The position numbers and the translations under genes are program-made. A DNA stretch of 64,000 nucleotides. Origin: Streptomyces capitiformicae. GTDB lineage: Bacteria; Actinomycetota; Actinomycetes; Streptomycetales; Streptomycetaceae. The stretch is taken from contig NZ_CP022161.1 of assembly GCF_002214185.1 (NCBI RefSeq), forward strand, positions 6,951,486 through 7,015,485, given 5' to 3'. This document shows, in pieces, positions 1-9,180 of the stretch. Positions within the stretch are counted from its first letter, which is position 1. Each line of letters starts with the position of its first letter. Under the pieces are notes generated by a model. That model was not told the DNA's origin, made no database searches, and saw only the letters and a program-made list of their open reading frames with translations.

Positions 1-1402
1 GGTCCTCGTCGGGCACCCAGTTGCCGTGGAAGCCCAGCGGTACGCGCTGCGGGATGTGGATGCGGGCGACCGGGCCGCCCGACAGGTCCTGGGAGTGCAG
101 GATCAGGACCTCGGCGTTGCCGTTGGCGAGGTCGGAGACGTAGGTCATCAGCCAGCCGTCGTCCTCCGCCGAGTCGGCGGTCCGCGGCACGAAGACGGCC
201 TCCATGCCGAAGCGGCCGGGTCCGTAGGTGTACGACTCGGAGGTGCCGCGCAGCAGGTCCTGTTTGAGCAGGGCACTGTCGGCGTTTTTGGCGCGCGAGG
301 AGAAGTAGCCGTAGCGGTGTTCACCCACACCGATGAGCCGCTCGTCCAGGCGGGGCATCTCCTGCGGGGTGTCGTCGAGCCGCCTGACCGTGCAGCGACC
401 GGTGGCCGGGTCGAGGAAGTAGCGGTCCAGTCGGGACGGTGTGTCTGTGGGACCGGTGGGGTCGGTGTGGAAGAGACGCTCGTTGCTGCACACGTCGACC
501 GCGACCCGTCCGTCCGGCAGGTCGAAGGCGCCGAGGATGTGGAAGACGGCGGCCGGTTCCGTCTCGCACCACACGACCTGGTCGGCGCTGCCCTCCCGGG
601 GCAGCAGGGCCCAGGCCGGACGGTGGTCGAAGTCCCACGCGTAGGGGAAGTCGTAGCCCTTCTCCAGCATGCCCGGATGGGCCTGGACGGGGCCGTTGTA
701 GAAGACGCAGTAGCGCGAGCTGAGCGCCATGTCGTGGATGATCGGACGGCCTTCGAGCGGCACGTCCACCGTCCTGCGGACCCGGCCGGCGATGTCCAGC
801 ACCACGTACTGGGCGAAGTTCCAGTCCCAGCGGTAGGCCACACCGTGCAGTTCGCCGGTGGTGGCGTCGCGGTGCGGGTGACCGGTCCAGGCGCCGTTCC
901 ACGTGTTCTCGAAGTTGGAGCGGGCGATCGTCTCCAGCTCGTACGTCAGCTCATAGGGGAGCTGTCCGCCCTCCATGAACGCGAACGTGTGGCCGCCCTG
1001 GGAGAGGACGTTGGTGTTGGCCGTCTGCCGCACCACATAGGCCGGGCCCGGGGCGGGGGCCTCCGGGCCGGGGGTCTTCGGCCAGCCGCGGCTGGCGGTG
1101 ACCTGGTCGTCGCGTACAAAGCGATTGCGGTACCACTCGGCACGACCGTCCCGGAGCCGGACCCCGTGCACCATGCCGTTGCCGGAGAACCAGTTGTACG
1201 TCACCGGGTCCTCGGGGTCGATCGGATTGGGGCCGACCCTCAGCAGGCGGCCGTTCAGCTCGGCCGGGATCGTGCCCGTCACCTTCAGGTCATGAACGGT
1301 GATCTCCTGGTCAACCGGGGCGAACGGCCCCTTCAGGAACTGGTTGCCTGGCTGCTGGGAGCCGGCCCCGGCGGTGGGGCGCTGCGGTTCGGTGCTCGTC
1401 AT
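1..1402 (-). CDS. Carotenoid oxygenase (RPE65/NCED family), 3' end outside window
   Basis: Family enzymes use a non-heme iron held by four histidines to cleave carotenoids or stilbenes. The reverse-strand reading starts at ATG 1400-1402 (MTSTEPQRP) behind a GGAAGG motif about 12 nt upstream. Recognisable segments in order are LRVGPNPIDPEDP near residue 55, SGNGMVHGVRL, TANTNVLSQGGHTFAFMEGG, GAWTGHPHRD, GRPIIHDMALSSRYCVFYN, and near the edge the terminal family motif GFHGNWVPDED. Several of these histidines are the expected iron ligands. About 467 codons are present against a usual 450-500, so only a few residues are missing. The gene is divergent from the PucR-type regulator, which could control it; that link is inference. 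The exact substrate cannot be read from the sequence. Confidence 0.88.
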   Translation of the reverse strand, partial: MTSTEPQRPTAGAGSQQPGNQFLKGPFAPVDQEITVHDLKVTGTIPAELNGRLLRVGPNPIDPEDPVTYNWFSGNGMVHGVRLRDGRAEWYRNRFVRDDQVTASRGWPKTPGPEAPAPGPAYVVRQTANTNVLSQGGHTFAFMEGGQLPYELTYELETIARSNFENTWNGAWTGHPHRDATTGELHGVAYRWDWNFAQYVVLDIAGRVRRTVDVPLEGRPIIHDMALSSRYCVFYNGPVQAHPGMLEKGYDFPYAWDFDHRPAWALLPREGSADQVVWCETEPAAVFHILGAFDLPDGRVAVDVCSNERLFHTDPTGPTDTPSRLDRYFLDPATGRCTVRRLDDTPQEMPRLDERLIGVGEHRYGYFSSRAKNADSALLKQDLLRGTSESYTYGPGRFGMEAVFVPRTADSAEDDGWLMTYVSDLANGNAEVLILHSQDLSGGPVARIHIPQRVPLGFHGNWVPDED

Positions 1403-1503
1403 CAGGGGGATGCCTTCCGTACGTCTGCGGTGCGCTCCCGATCGTCGAGCCGGGTACCGGCCCGGTCACTGGGCCGGGAATCCAAAAACGCGAAGGCCCG
1501 TGT

Positions 1504-2829
1504 ATGTTTCGTACAATCACGACTGTGTTGGTGGCCAAAGCGCAATTCCTGTCGGGGCTCGTCCTCGGGTTGTCCGCACCACCGGGCGACGAGCCTGCCT
1601 GCGACGCGGCGGTGACCGAGCCGGTGGTGGCGGAGCTCGGACCCGCACCGGTCCGGTGGGCGGTGGCACTGGCCCGCCAGGCGATGGGCGAGGTGCTCCC
1701 GAACATTCCCGAGGAGCGGCGCATGCCGCTCGCCTCCCGGCTGGCGCCCGCGATCGAGAACATGGTGCTGGAACTCCTGCTGACCCTCGGCGGCCGGGCC
1801 AGGACCTTCTCGCTCAACGCGGGCGAGGTGGCCATCACCGCCTACCTGGCGGGAGAGGGGATCTCCTACGAGAGGATCGTCGAAGGGCTGCGGATCGTAC
1901 GGCGGGTGTGCACGGGGGCCCTGCTGGACGAGGCCGAGGCCCTGCTGCCGGCCTCGCGTCGCGCGCCGGTGACACGGGAACTGACCGAAGTGGTCAATGC
2001 CTTCTTCGACAAGACGACCGACGCGATCACCGTCGAGCACCTCGGCCAGAGCCGGCGGCTCCTCGCCCGCAGGCTGGCCGACCAGCGGGGTGTGATCCGC
2101 TCGCTGCTGGACGGCGAGAGCGTGGACGCCGCCGCGGCCGGCCGGGTCCTGGAGAAGGACCTGACGGCTCACCACCTGGGCCTGGTGGCCTGGCTCGGAA
2201 AGCCGGCGTCCCGGGCCGGTGCGCGCCCCGAGGACGCCCGGCACCTGCTCGAAAAAGGCCTGCATTCCGCCGCCGTGGCGCTGCATGCCGCCGACCTGCT
2301 CAGTGTCGAGGCGGACGCCACCACGCTCTGGGCGTGGGCCACTTCGCCCCGCCCGCTGGACGCCGGCGCGCTGACCATGGCGTGCGTCGACGGCGCTACC
2401 GGCGTCCGGCTCGCGGTCGGCCGCAGCGCCCGCGGCCCGGCCGGTTTCCGGCGCACACACCTCGCCGCGCTCGACGCCCGGCGCGCGGCCCTTCGGTCCC
2501 ACCCATCCGAGCCGGTGACCCGTTACGACGAGGTGGCCCTGATCTCCCTTTCATCCACCGACTCCGAACGCGCCGCCTGGTTCGTCACGGAGGAGCTGGG
2601 CGCCCTCGCCGCCCCTGACCGCGCCACGGCCGACCTGCGCGCCACCCTGCTCGCCTACCTCGACCGGGGCAGCAGCCTCGTGCGGGCCGCCGAGGCGCTG
2701 CACGTCCACCGCAACACGGTGGTCTACCGGCTGCGCCGGGCCGAGGAACTGCTGGGACGGACGGCCGCCGAACGGACCCTGGAGACCCACCTCGCGCTGC
2801 GGCTGGCAGTGGCCGGACACCCATCCTGA
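1504..2829 (+). CDS. PucR/CdaR-type transcriptional regulator
   Basis: A 441-residue protein with the PucR-family layout: an N-terminal sensory region, a central GGDEF-like region, and a C-terminal helix-turn-helix around residues 380-430 with AAEALHVHRNTVVYRLRRAE, the hallmark of this family. It is divergent from the carotenoid oxygenase and is the natural candidate to regulate it. The ATG at 1504 overlaps an imperfect dyad (TGTA..N7..TACA, about 1503-1517), and a GAAGG lies about 8 nt upstream. A slightly later GTG or TTG start is possible because the first 25 residues are poorly diagnostic. Effector unknown. Confidence 0.8.
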   Translation: MFRTITTVLVAKAQFLSGLVLGLSAPPGDEPACDAAVTEPVVAELGPAPVRWAVALARQAMGEVLPNIPEERRMPLASRLAPAIENMVLELLLTLGGRARTFSLNAGEVAITAYLAGEGISYERIVEGLRIVRRVCTGALLDEAEALLPASRRAPVTRELTEVVNAFFDKTTDAITVEHLGQSRRLLARRLADQRGVIRSLLDGESVDAAAAGRVLEKDLTAHHLGLVAWLGKPASRAGARPEDARHLLEKGLHSAAVALHAADLLSVEADATTLWAWATSPRPLDAGALTMACVDGATGVRLAVGRSARGPAGFRRTHLAALDARRAALRSHPSEPVTRYDEVALISLSSTDSERAAWFVTEELGALAAPDRATADLRATLLAYLDRGSSLVRAAEALHVHRNTVVYRLRRAEELLGRTAAERTLETHLALRLAVAGHPS

Positions 2830-2843
2830 CAGGAGAGGCGACT

Positions 2844-2853
2844 GTACGATCGT
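2844..2853. promoter_or_regulatory. Palindrome TACGATCGTA at a breakpoint
   Basis: A perfect 10-bp palindrome, part of a longer imperfect dyad ACTGTACGATCGTAAAG. It lies just after the regulator stop codon and immediately before the first residues that align to an M20 peptidase. Either it is an operator left from the peptidase promoter, or it is incidental to the junction. There is no functional evidence. Confidence 0.25.
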
Positions 2854-2855
2854 AA

Positions 2856-4028
2856 AGCCAGAGTGCCGCGGAGTCCGAGCTGCAGCACATCCTGGCCCGG
2901 CACCTGGAGCGGTTGGATCTCGATGTCGACCTGTGGTCCATGAACCTGCCCGAGCTGCGTGCGCACCCCCGCTTCCCGGGCGGCGAAGCCCCGCGCACGG
3001 AGGCATGGGGCCTGGTGGGAGGCACGCAGCAGCAGGGCGACGGGCCGATCCTGGTTGTTCAGGGCCATGTCGACGTCGTCCCTCCCGGGGACTTGGCGCA
3101 ATGGGAGGGAGACCCCTTCCGTCCTCGGGCCGGCGCAGACGTGGTGCATGGCCGGGGAGCGTGCGACATGAAGGCCGGCGTGGTGGCGATCCTCGCAGCC
3201 CTGGCCGCGATACGCAGCGTGGACGCGAAGCTGCGCGGCCAAGTGGCCACGCACTTCGTCGTCAGCGAGGAGGACGGAGGGCTAGGAGCGTTCGGCACCC
3301 TCGAACGAGGCCACACCGGTGCCGCCTGCATCATCACGGAACCGACCAGCGGCACCCTCATGACCGCGAACGCCGGCGCCCTGACTTTCCGCATCAAGGT
3401 ACCCGGCCGCGCCACCCACGGCAGCACCCGGTACGCGGGCATGAGCGCCATCGACGCATACCTGCCCATCCACCGCGCGCTCGCCCGTCTCGAAGCCCGC
3501 CGCAACACCGGCACAGACCCCCTGATGACCGAATGCCCCATTGCCTACCCGCTGTCCGTGGGCACCGTCCGGGCCGGCGACTGGGCCAGCAGCGTGCCCG
3601 ACCTGCTGGTGGCCGAGGGAAGACTGGGTGTCCAGCTGGGCGAGGATCCGGCCCAGGCGCGCACCGAACTGGAGGCGTGCGTGGCCGAAGCCTGCGCGGA
3701 CGACCCGTGGCTGCGCTCTCACCCCGCCACGGTGACGTGGCCCGGAGGCCAGTTCGCCAGCGGACGGCTGCCCGCCGGACACCAGCTCGCAGCCCTGGTA
3801 GGCGACGCGCACGCCGACGTCACCGGCGGCCCGTGACCGCCGGAGCGAGGCGCCCCCTACGGCAGCGATCTGCGGTTGTACTCGGGGACGGGTATCCCCA
3901 CGCTGCAGTACGGCCCCGGCGATGTACGCCTCGCGCACGGCCCGCAGGAACAGATCCACGTCAGCGACATCGTCACCGTCACCCGGGCACTGATGCTCGC
4001 CACACTGCGCGCAGTCGGCACCAAGTAG
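2856..4028 (+). pseudogene. M20 family peptidase (ArgE/DapE/ACY1-like), 5'-truncated and interrupted by TGA
   Basis: Zinc amidohydrolase of the acetylornithine deacetylase/succinyl-diaminopimelate desuccinylase type. One frame carries the family motifs: ESELQHILARHLERL near the start, the metal site VVQGHVDVVPPGD, GRGACDMKAG, the catalytic glutamates in VVSEEDGG, then ATHGSTRYAGMSAID of the dimerisation domain. At 3834-3836 the frame meets TGA, then continues without shift as PPERGAPYGSDLRLYSGTG and LAHGPQEQIHVSDI, which supplies the last metal histidine, ending at TAG 4026-4028. The reading also lacks about the first 35 residues, because an in-frame TAA at 2853-2855 precedes the homology. 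CGA to TGA is the simplest origin of the internal stop. A shortened product could start at TTG 2913 but would lack the terminal ligand. Confidence 0.8.
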
Positions 4029-4326
4029 TACCACCGACACCGTCCCTTACCGCCTGCTCCCAGCCCATGACAGGCGGGTTCCGCCGACCGGGCGACCGGT
4101 GGAACCCAAGCGGCTTCTTCCGGGGGCACAGCCGCGTGAGGTCTCCGCACACGCGGAGATGTTGGCGGTCACGCCGAGACCGTCTACTCGGTGTCCGCAG
4201 TGGGCCATCTCAGCTCAGAACCATGATCAATCTCAGCACCAAGGCTGTACCGATGTTCTCCAAGGCCAGTCCCGTCAAAGAAGCGCTGCCTGAGACACCC
4301 TAGGTCTGAGACACCCGTACAGGTCA
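4029..4326. other. Gene-free stretch with a short direct repeat
   Basis: No coding sequence is supportable here. The right end has the 10-bp word TGAGACACCC twice (about 4292-4301 and 4307-4316), separated by TAGGTC, just before the MFS fragment begins. This could be a recombination or insertion scar. Confidence 0.35.
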
Positions 4327-4567
4327 CATAACACCATCGAAGACCTCGAATGGACGGTGAGCGCCTACACCCTCACTTTCGCGGTGCTGCTGATGTTCGG
4401 TGCCTCTCTGGGAGACCGTTTCGGGCGCCGCAGACTGTTCGTCCTCGGACTCGGGATCTTCACCGCAGCTTCGGCCGCCGCCGCGCTGGCTCCGGGCATG
4501 AGCGAGCTGATCGCCGCCCGCGCCGTGCAGGGTGTCGGCGCGGCGATCGTGACGCCGCTGTCACTCC
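4327..4567 (+). pseudogene. MFS drug-efflux transporter fragment (EmrB/QacA type)
   Basis: The frame reads HNTIEDLEWTVSAYTLTF, then GASLGDRFGRRRLFVLGLG (the MFS motif A loop between TM2 and TM3), then [21 protein letters not shown]. These are the contiguous TM1-TM4 signatures of 14-TM drug:H+ antiporters. The match covers about 80 residues of a protein that should be about 450-500 residues. Homology stops abruptly at about 4567 and sequence of another gene family follows in a different frame, so this is a decayed remnant, not a small gene. Confidence 0.75.
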
Positions 4568-5341
4568 TGCAAGGCCCGCCAGCCCCTGGACACCTACCTC
4601 CGTGAGCAATGCAGCACCACGCGCACCGCCGAGCGGCTCTTCACTCACCGCAACACCGTGCTGCGCGAGGTCGCCGTCGCGCTGCATCTCGTACAGGCGG
4701 TGGACGCCGGTGGTGGTCTCCTCGGTGACGCCGCGGATCTCCGAGGCGAGCTGGGTCCACTTCTGGGAGCCGTCGGTGATGGTGCGGTTCAGGAGTTCGA
4801 GGATGACGCGGTGCTCGTCGTTCTCGGCGGTGTCGACGGCGGGGACCTTGCCGGCCTTCTCGTACTCGACGCCCTTGTGGACGAGGAGGGTGGCGTCACC
4901 GCCGTCGTCGAGGATCATGTTGGGGCCGCCGGTGGGGCTGTTCGGCCAGGTCAGCGCCTGCTCCGTGCACCACCAGTACTCCTCCAGGGTCTCGCCCTTC
5001 CAGGCGAAGACCGGGACGCCCTGCGGGTTGTCGACAGTGCCGTTGGGGCCGACGGCGATGGCGGCGGCGGCGTGGTCCTGGGTGGAGAAGATGTTGCAGG
5101 AGGCCCAGCGGACCTCGGCGCCGAGGGCGACCAGGGTCTCGATGAGGACGGCGGTCTGCACGGTCATGTGCAGGGAGCCGGTGACGCGGGCGCCGGCGAG
5201 GGGCTGTGCCTCGGCGTACTCCTTGCGGATCGCCATCAGGCCGGGCATCTCGTGCTCGGCGAGGGTGATCTCCTTGCGGCCGAAGTCGGCCAGGGAGAGG
5301 TCGGCGACCTTGAAGTCCTGTCGGTTCTCGACAGTCGTCAT
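4460..5341 (-). pseudogene. ahcY: S-adenosylhomocysteine hydrolase, C-terminal half missing
   Basis: AHCY converts S-adenosylhomocysteine to adenosine and homocysteine in the methyl cycle. From ATG 5339-5341 the reading matches the N-terminal substrate domain: [59 protein letters not shown], and on to [20 protein letters not shown]. Homology ends near 4668, after about 225 of the usual 470-490 residues. The NAD-binding Rossmann domain and C-terminal dimer tail are absent. The frame then runs through foreign sequence to a stop at 4460. Without the NAD domain the enzyme cannot work, so an intact copy elsewhere or another SAH-removal route must exist. The 3' breakpoint abuts the PucR-HTH fragment. 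Confidence 0.85.
4571..4662 (+). pseudogene. PucR-type HTH fragment
   Basis: Reading the frame beginning at 4577 gives [20 protein letters not shown] followed by LFTHRNTVL. This is the end of the linker and the first half of the C-terminal HTH of PucR/CdaR regulators (compare AEALHVHRNTVVYRL in the intact gene at 1504-2829). It is joined to the MFS fragment on the left and to the cut end of ahcY (opposite strand) on the right. The wording differs from the nearby PucR-type gene, so it is not a simple duplication of it. Confidence 0.55.
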
Positions 5342-5612
5342 TGCGAGCTGCTCCTCGGTGTCGGGTCGAGGGTGGGTAGGGCTGGTCTGCGCGGCGGCGG
5401 ACACAGGGGTGCCGAAGAGGACACAGGCATGCCCGCGTGCGCGCAGCGCAGTCCGTCGGAGGCCCTCTCTCCCTCGGTCGGTCCTCGTTGGGACCGCCCG
5501 ACCGCCATCAGCAGCGACGTCTGGCTCCGTCCCAAGCTACACCGGTCGGCCCTCGCGGCCCCAGTCCGCCTCCGTACAGATCAAGCCGAACGCGGCCCGG
5601 GTGTGGCGGTGG

Positions 5613-6590
5613 TCAGTGGTCGGCGGTGGGGGTCGGGCCACCGGGGGTGGCGTCGCGGTCGGGGCCCTTGGCCGCCTCGGCCTCGCTGTAGATGTCGGGT
5701 TCGAGGTAGATGACGCGGGCGATGGGGACGGCTTCGCGGATGCGGGCCTCGGCGGCGTTGATGGCGTTCGCAATCTCGGTGGCGGTGTTGTCGTGCTGGA
5801 CGGCGATCTTGGCGGCGACGAGGAGTTCCTCGGGGCCGAGGTGGAGGGTGCGCATGTGGATGACGCGGGTGACGGTGTCGCCGTCGACGACGGCCGCCGC
5901 GATCTTCTCGACGTCTTCGGAGCCTGCGGCCTCGCCGAGGAGCAGGGACTTGGTCTCGGCGGCGAGGACGATCGCGATGAGGATGAGCAGGACGCCGATG
6001 CAGAGGGTGCCGATGCCGTCCCAGACGCCGTCGCCGGTGATGAGGGCGAGGCCGACACCGCCGAGGGCGAGGATCAGGCCGACGAGGGCGCCGAGGTCTT
6101 CGAGGAGGACGACGGGCAGCTCGGGAGCCTTGGCGTGGCGGACGAACTCCGTCCAGGACTTCTTGCCGCGCAGGACGTTGGATTCCTTGATGGCGGTGCG
6201 GAAGGAGAACGTCTCGGCGATGATCGCGAAGACGAGGACGCCGACCGGCCAGTACCAGGCCTCGATCTCGTGTGGGTGCTTGATCTTCTCGTAGCCCTCG
6301 TAGAGGGCGAACATGCCGCCGACCGAGAAGAGGACGATGGAGACGAGGAAGGCGTAGATGTAGCGCTCGCGGCCGTAGCCGAAGGGGTGTTGGGGGGTTG
6401 CCTCGCGCTGGGCCTTCTTGCCGCCGAGGAGGAGCAGGGCCTGGTTGCCGGAGTCGGCGAGCGAGTGCACGGACTCGGCGAGCATCGACGACGAGTGGCT
6501 GAAGAGGAATGCCACGAACTTCGCTGCCGCGATCGCGAGGTTGGCGGCGAGTGCCGCCACGATCGCCTTGGTGCCGCCTGACGCGCTCAT
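5613..6590 (-). CDS. Cation diffusion facilitator transporter
   Basis: Inner-membrane metal(2+)/H+ antiporter of the CDF family, exporting zinc or a similar metal. The 325-residue protein has the TM2 metal site in SVHSLADSGNQALL, the loop motif HPFGYGRERYIYAF, the second intramembrane acidic site in VLLEDLGALVGL, and a cytoplasmic C-terminal domain with HMRTLHLGPEELLV from about residue 210. About six membrane segments are visible. Start ATG 6588-6590. It is followed on the same strand by ahcY after 270 bp, a pairing seen in other streptomycetes. Metal specificity cannot be read off with confidence. Confidence 0.9.
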   Translation of the reverse strand: MSASGGTKAIVAALAANLAIAAAKFVAFLFSHSSSMLAESVHSLADSGNQALLLLGGKKAQREATPQHPFGYGRERYIYAFLVSIVLFSVGGMFALYEGYEKIKHPHEIEAWYWPVGVLVFAIIAETFSFRTAIKESNVLRGKKSWTEFVRHAKAPELPVVLLEDLGALVGLILALGGVGLALITGDGVWDGIGTLCIGVLLILIAIVLAAETKSLLLGEAAGSEDVEKIAAAVVDGDTVTRVIHMRTLHLGPEELLVAAKIAVQHDNTATEIANAINAAEARIREAVPIARVIYLEPDIYSEAEAAKGPDRDATPGGPTPTADH

Positions 6591-6796
6591 GTGTTCGGGG
6601 TGTCCCTTCGCCTACGCATGTGTCCTGGGCGTGGGCATGTGCTTCGGCCCACGCGGCTGTCCGTCACCGGCCGGGCTTTGCCCGCCTTTTGCAGGGGGCA
6701 TTGTTGCAGCCCGGTCCGGTGTGGGTGCGACAGGCTGTGGATGAGGTGCCGACCGGTTGCGGATCGGGCGGCGTCTGCCCCTGGTTGAGGCGGTGT

Positions 6797-7948
6797 TCAG
6801 GCGATGACGGTGGCGCGGAACACGGTGCCCGGGCCGGTCGCCTCGGCTTTTTCGCCCGCCGGTACGAAGACGGACTCGCCGGGGGCGAGCGTGTGTTCGC
6901 CGGCGTGTACGGAACCGGCCGTGCAGAGCAGGATCTGTGGGGTGGCACGGGTGAGGTCGTGCGGGGCGGTGGCCTCGGGGAGGACGTAGCGGGAGAGGCG
7001 GAACTCGTCGATGGGGGTCTCGTAGATCTCCTCGCCGTCGGGGGTGGCCTCGGGGCGCAGGACGCCGGCGTCGGTCGCCTCGAAGCGGACGATGCGCAGG
7101 AGTTCGGGGACGTCGACGTGCTTGGGGGTGAGGCCGCAGCGCAGGACGTTGTCGGAGTTGGCCATGATCTCGACGCCGAGGCCGTTGAGGTACGCGTGCG
7201 GGATGCCGGCGCCGAGGTACAGGGCCTCGCCGGGCTGGAGGCGGACGTGGTTGAGCAGCATGGCGGCGATGACGCCGGGGTCGCCCGGGTAGTGGTGGGC
7301 GAGGTCGGCGTACGGGGCGTGGTCGCCGCCGAGGCGGGCGCAGGCGGCCGCGGCCTCGGTGACCGTCCGGGCCATCTCTTCCGGGTCGGCGCTCAGGACG
7401 GCCGTCAACACCTCGCGCAGGGCGGCCTCTTCGGGGTGGGCGTGCAGGAGGTCGACGTACGGCTTGAGGGAGTCGACGTCGAGGGCGGCGAGCAGGTCGG
7501 CGGAGTTGAGTGGGTCGCGGAAGCCACAGAGGCCGTCGAACTCGGTGAGGGCGCAGATGAGTTCGGGCTTGTGGTTGGCGTCCTTGTAGTTGCGGTGGCC
7601 CGCGTCGATCGGGACGCCGCGACGCTCCTCGTCCTCGTAGCCCTCCCTGGCCTGTTCGAGGTCGGGGTGGACCTGGAGGGAGAGGGGGGCGCCGGCGGCG
7701 AGGATCTTCAGGAGGAAGGGGAGTCGGGGGCCGAACTTGGCGACCGTTTGAGATCCCAGCTCACGTTCCGGTGCCTCGTCGATCACCTCGGTGAGGGGCC
7801 CGCGTTCGGTGCGCGAGGGGGCGCCGGGGTGGGCTCCCATCCACATCTCCGCCTGCGGCTCGCCGGTGGGTGCCACGCCGAGGAGGTGTGGGATGGCGGT
7901 GGTCGAGCCCCAGGCGTAGGGGCGGATGGTGTTGTCGAGGCGGTCCAT
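6797..7948 (-). CDS. manA: Mannose-6-phosphate isomerase, class I
   Basis: Interconverts fructose-6-phosphate and mannose-6-phosphate, the entry to GDP-mannose. The 383-residue protein opens with MDRLDNTIRPYAWGSTTAIP and has AEMWMGAHPGAPS, the zinc-site segment LSLQVHPDLEQA, then GLCGFRD, and further on PGEALYLGAGIPHAYLNG containing the other metal ligands. Length is normal for the type I cupin enzyme. It lies directly downstream of the SIS-domain gene, and the phosphomannomutase is two genes further upstream, so the block covers successive steps of mannose activation. Confidence 0.95.
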   Translation of the reverse strand: MDRLDNTIRPYAWGSTTAIPHLLGVAPTGEPQAEMWMGAHPGAPSRTERGPLTEVIDEAPERELGSQTVAKFGPRLPFLLKILAAGAPLSLQVHPDLEQAREGYEDEERRGVPIDAGHRNYKDANHKPELICALTEFDGLCGFRDPLNSADLLAALDVDSLKPYVDLLHAHPEEAALREVLTAVLSADPEEMARTVTEAAAACARLGGDHAPYADLAHHYPGDPGVIAAMLLNHVRLQPGEALYLGAGIPHAYLNGLGVEIMANSDNVLRCGLTPKHVDVPELLRIVRFEATDAGVLRPEATPDGEEIYETPIDEFRLSRYVLPEATAPHDLTRATPQILLCTAGSVHAGEHTLAPGESVFVPAGEKAEATGPGTVFRATVIA

Positions 7949-8052
7949 GGTGTGCGTTTCTCCGTATGTGGGGAGCCGGGCGGGACCCCTGGTCGGGGTC
8001 GGGGCTCCGTTCGAGGGTCGGGGCTCCGGTCAGGATCGGGCCTCGGTAAAGA

Positions 8053-9180
8053 TCAGGCTCCGGAAGCGAGCGACAGGTAAACGGCGGCGAAATCCGTGAT
8101 GGCGATCATCTCCGCGAGGGTCTCCAGGTCGCTGCCCTCCTCGGGTTCCAGCTCGCTGATCGCGGTGTCGTGGCCGAGGGCGAGTTCGCGGGCTGCCGGG
8201 ACCGCGCTCAGGCCGTTGGACGGGCTGTCGCGGAGGAGCACCACGCGTGCGTGCAGGGCGGGCAGCTCCTCCACGCGGTCCCGGAAGAAGTCGTCGGGGT
8301 CGGCGCTCGCGGCGAGGGGGCCGGACAGCAGCACGGTGTGCGAGGCGAGGGCTTCGGGGAGCTGGGCGGCGAGGGCGGGGCGGCCGGCCAGTTCGGCGAG
8401 CGCGGAGGCGAAGCGGCGGCCCACGGGGCCTGCGGCCTGCCCTTCGGTCCAGAGCAGCGGGAGCGCGTCGGCGAGCTCGGCGGCGAGCGTCTTGGCGGGG
8501 TTGCTGTAGGTGGCGATGGCCGGGCCGCAGCGCTCGGCGACCTGGTCGAGGCGGTCGGCGACCTTGTGCAGGGCGTCCGGCGGGGCGGTGACCAGGCCGG
8601 TGCGGTCCAGGAGGGCGAGCATCGGGGTGAGCAGGGCCCACAGGATGCCGGGGGCGGAGGCGCCGAGGGGTACTTCTTGCTCGTACGGGGCGGTCGCCAT
8701 CGGTACGAAGAGGCCGTGGGCGCTTGCCAGTGCCTCGGCCACGGGGGTGTGGGGCGGGGCGACGGCGACGACCGTGCAGCCTCGGCGGTAGGCCTGCTCG
8801 ACGAGGATCGCGAGGCCGGGTTCGGTGCCGTCGGCGGTGGCGATCAGGAGGAGGTCGACCGGGCCGGCCCAGCCGGGGAGGTCCCAGCGCAGGGCGCCCG
8901 CGGCGGGGGCCACGCCGGTGGGGTGGAGGCGGGTGAGGGGGCAGCTGGAGCCCGCGAGGGCGCCCAGCAGGTCGGCGACGCCCGCCGAGGCCATGCCGGG
9001 GCCCGCGATCAGCAGGGCGCGGGGGCGGCCGTCGGGTTTCAGGTCGGGGATGCCGGCCTCGGTGCCGAGGCGGATGGCCGTGCGGACCCGGGCGCCGGCC
9101 TCGGCGGCGCCGCGGAGCAGGCCGCGGCGGTCTGCCTCCGACAGGGCGTCGGGGGTGTCTAGCAGCGAGTCGTCGAGCAT
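8053..9180 (-). CDS. SIS-domain protein (phosphosugar isomerase-like, TobH type)
   Basis: A 375-residue soluble protein starting MLDDSLLDTPDALSEADRRG. It contains RALLIAGPGMASAGVADLL (first sugar-isomerase-like strand-loop), DLLLIATADGTEPGLA, and a second half resembling the C-terminal bifunctional phosphoglucose/phosphomannose isomerase domain. In actinobacteria this gene sits between manA and the phosphomannomutase, as here, so a role in mannose or glucose phosphate metabolism is likely. No catalytic assay is implied by the sequence, and the classical isomerase catalytic residues are not all obvious. Start ATG 9178-9180. Confidence 0.8.
   Translation of the reverse strand: MLDDSLLDTPDALSEADRRGLLRGAAEAGARVRTAIRLGTEAGIPDLKPDGRPRALLIAGPGMASAGVADLLGALAGSSCPLTRLHPTGVAPAAGALRWDLPGWAGPVDLLLIATADGTEPGLAILVEQAYRRGCTVVAVAPPHTPVAEALASAHGLFVPMATAPYEQEVPLGASAPGILWALLTPMLALLDRTGLVTAPPDALHKVADRLDQVAERCGPAIATYSNPAKTLAAELADALPLLWTEGQAAGPVGRRFASALAELAGRPALAAQLPEALASHTVLLSGPLAASADPDDFFRDRVEELPALHARVVLLRDSPSNGLSAVPAARELALGHDTAISELEPEEGSDLETLAEMIAITDFAAVYLSLASGA

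Noticed and set aside
26..1615. Long forward-strand open frame (529 codons)
   Set aside because: It is antisense to the carotenoid oxygenase, has no family motifs, and is an effect of high-GC codon bias on the opposite strand.
5342..5612. SAH riboswitch upstream of ahcY
   Set aside because: I looked at the 270-bp leader but could not identify the conserved riboswitch core, and the gene itself is broken.
4350..6581. 743-codon forward open frame over ahcY and the CDF transporter
   Set aside because: Low-complexity, antisense to two recognisable genes; a shadow of their codon usage.
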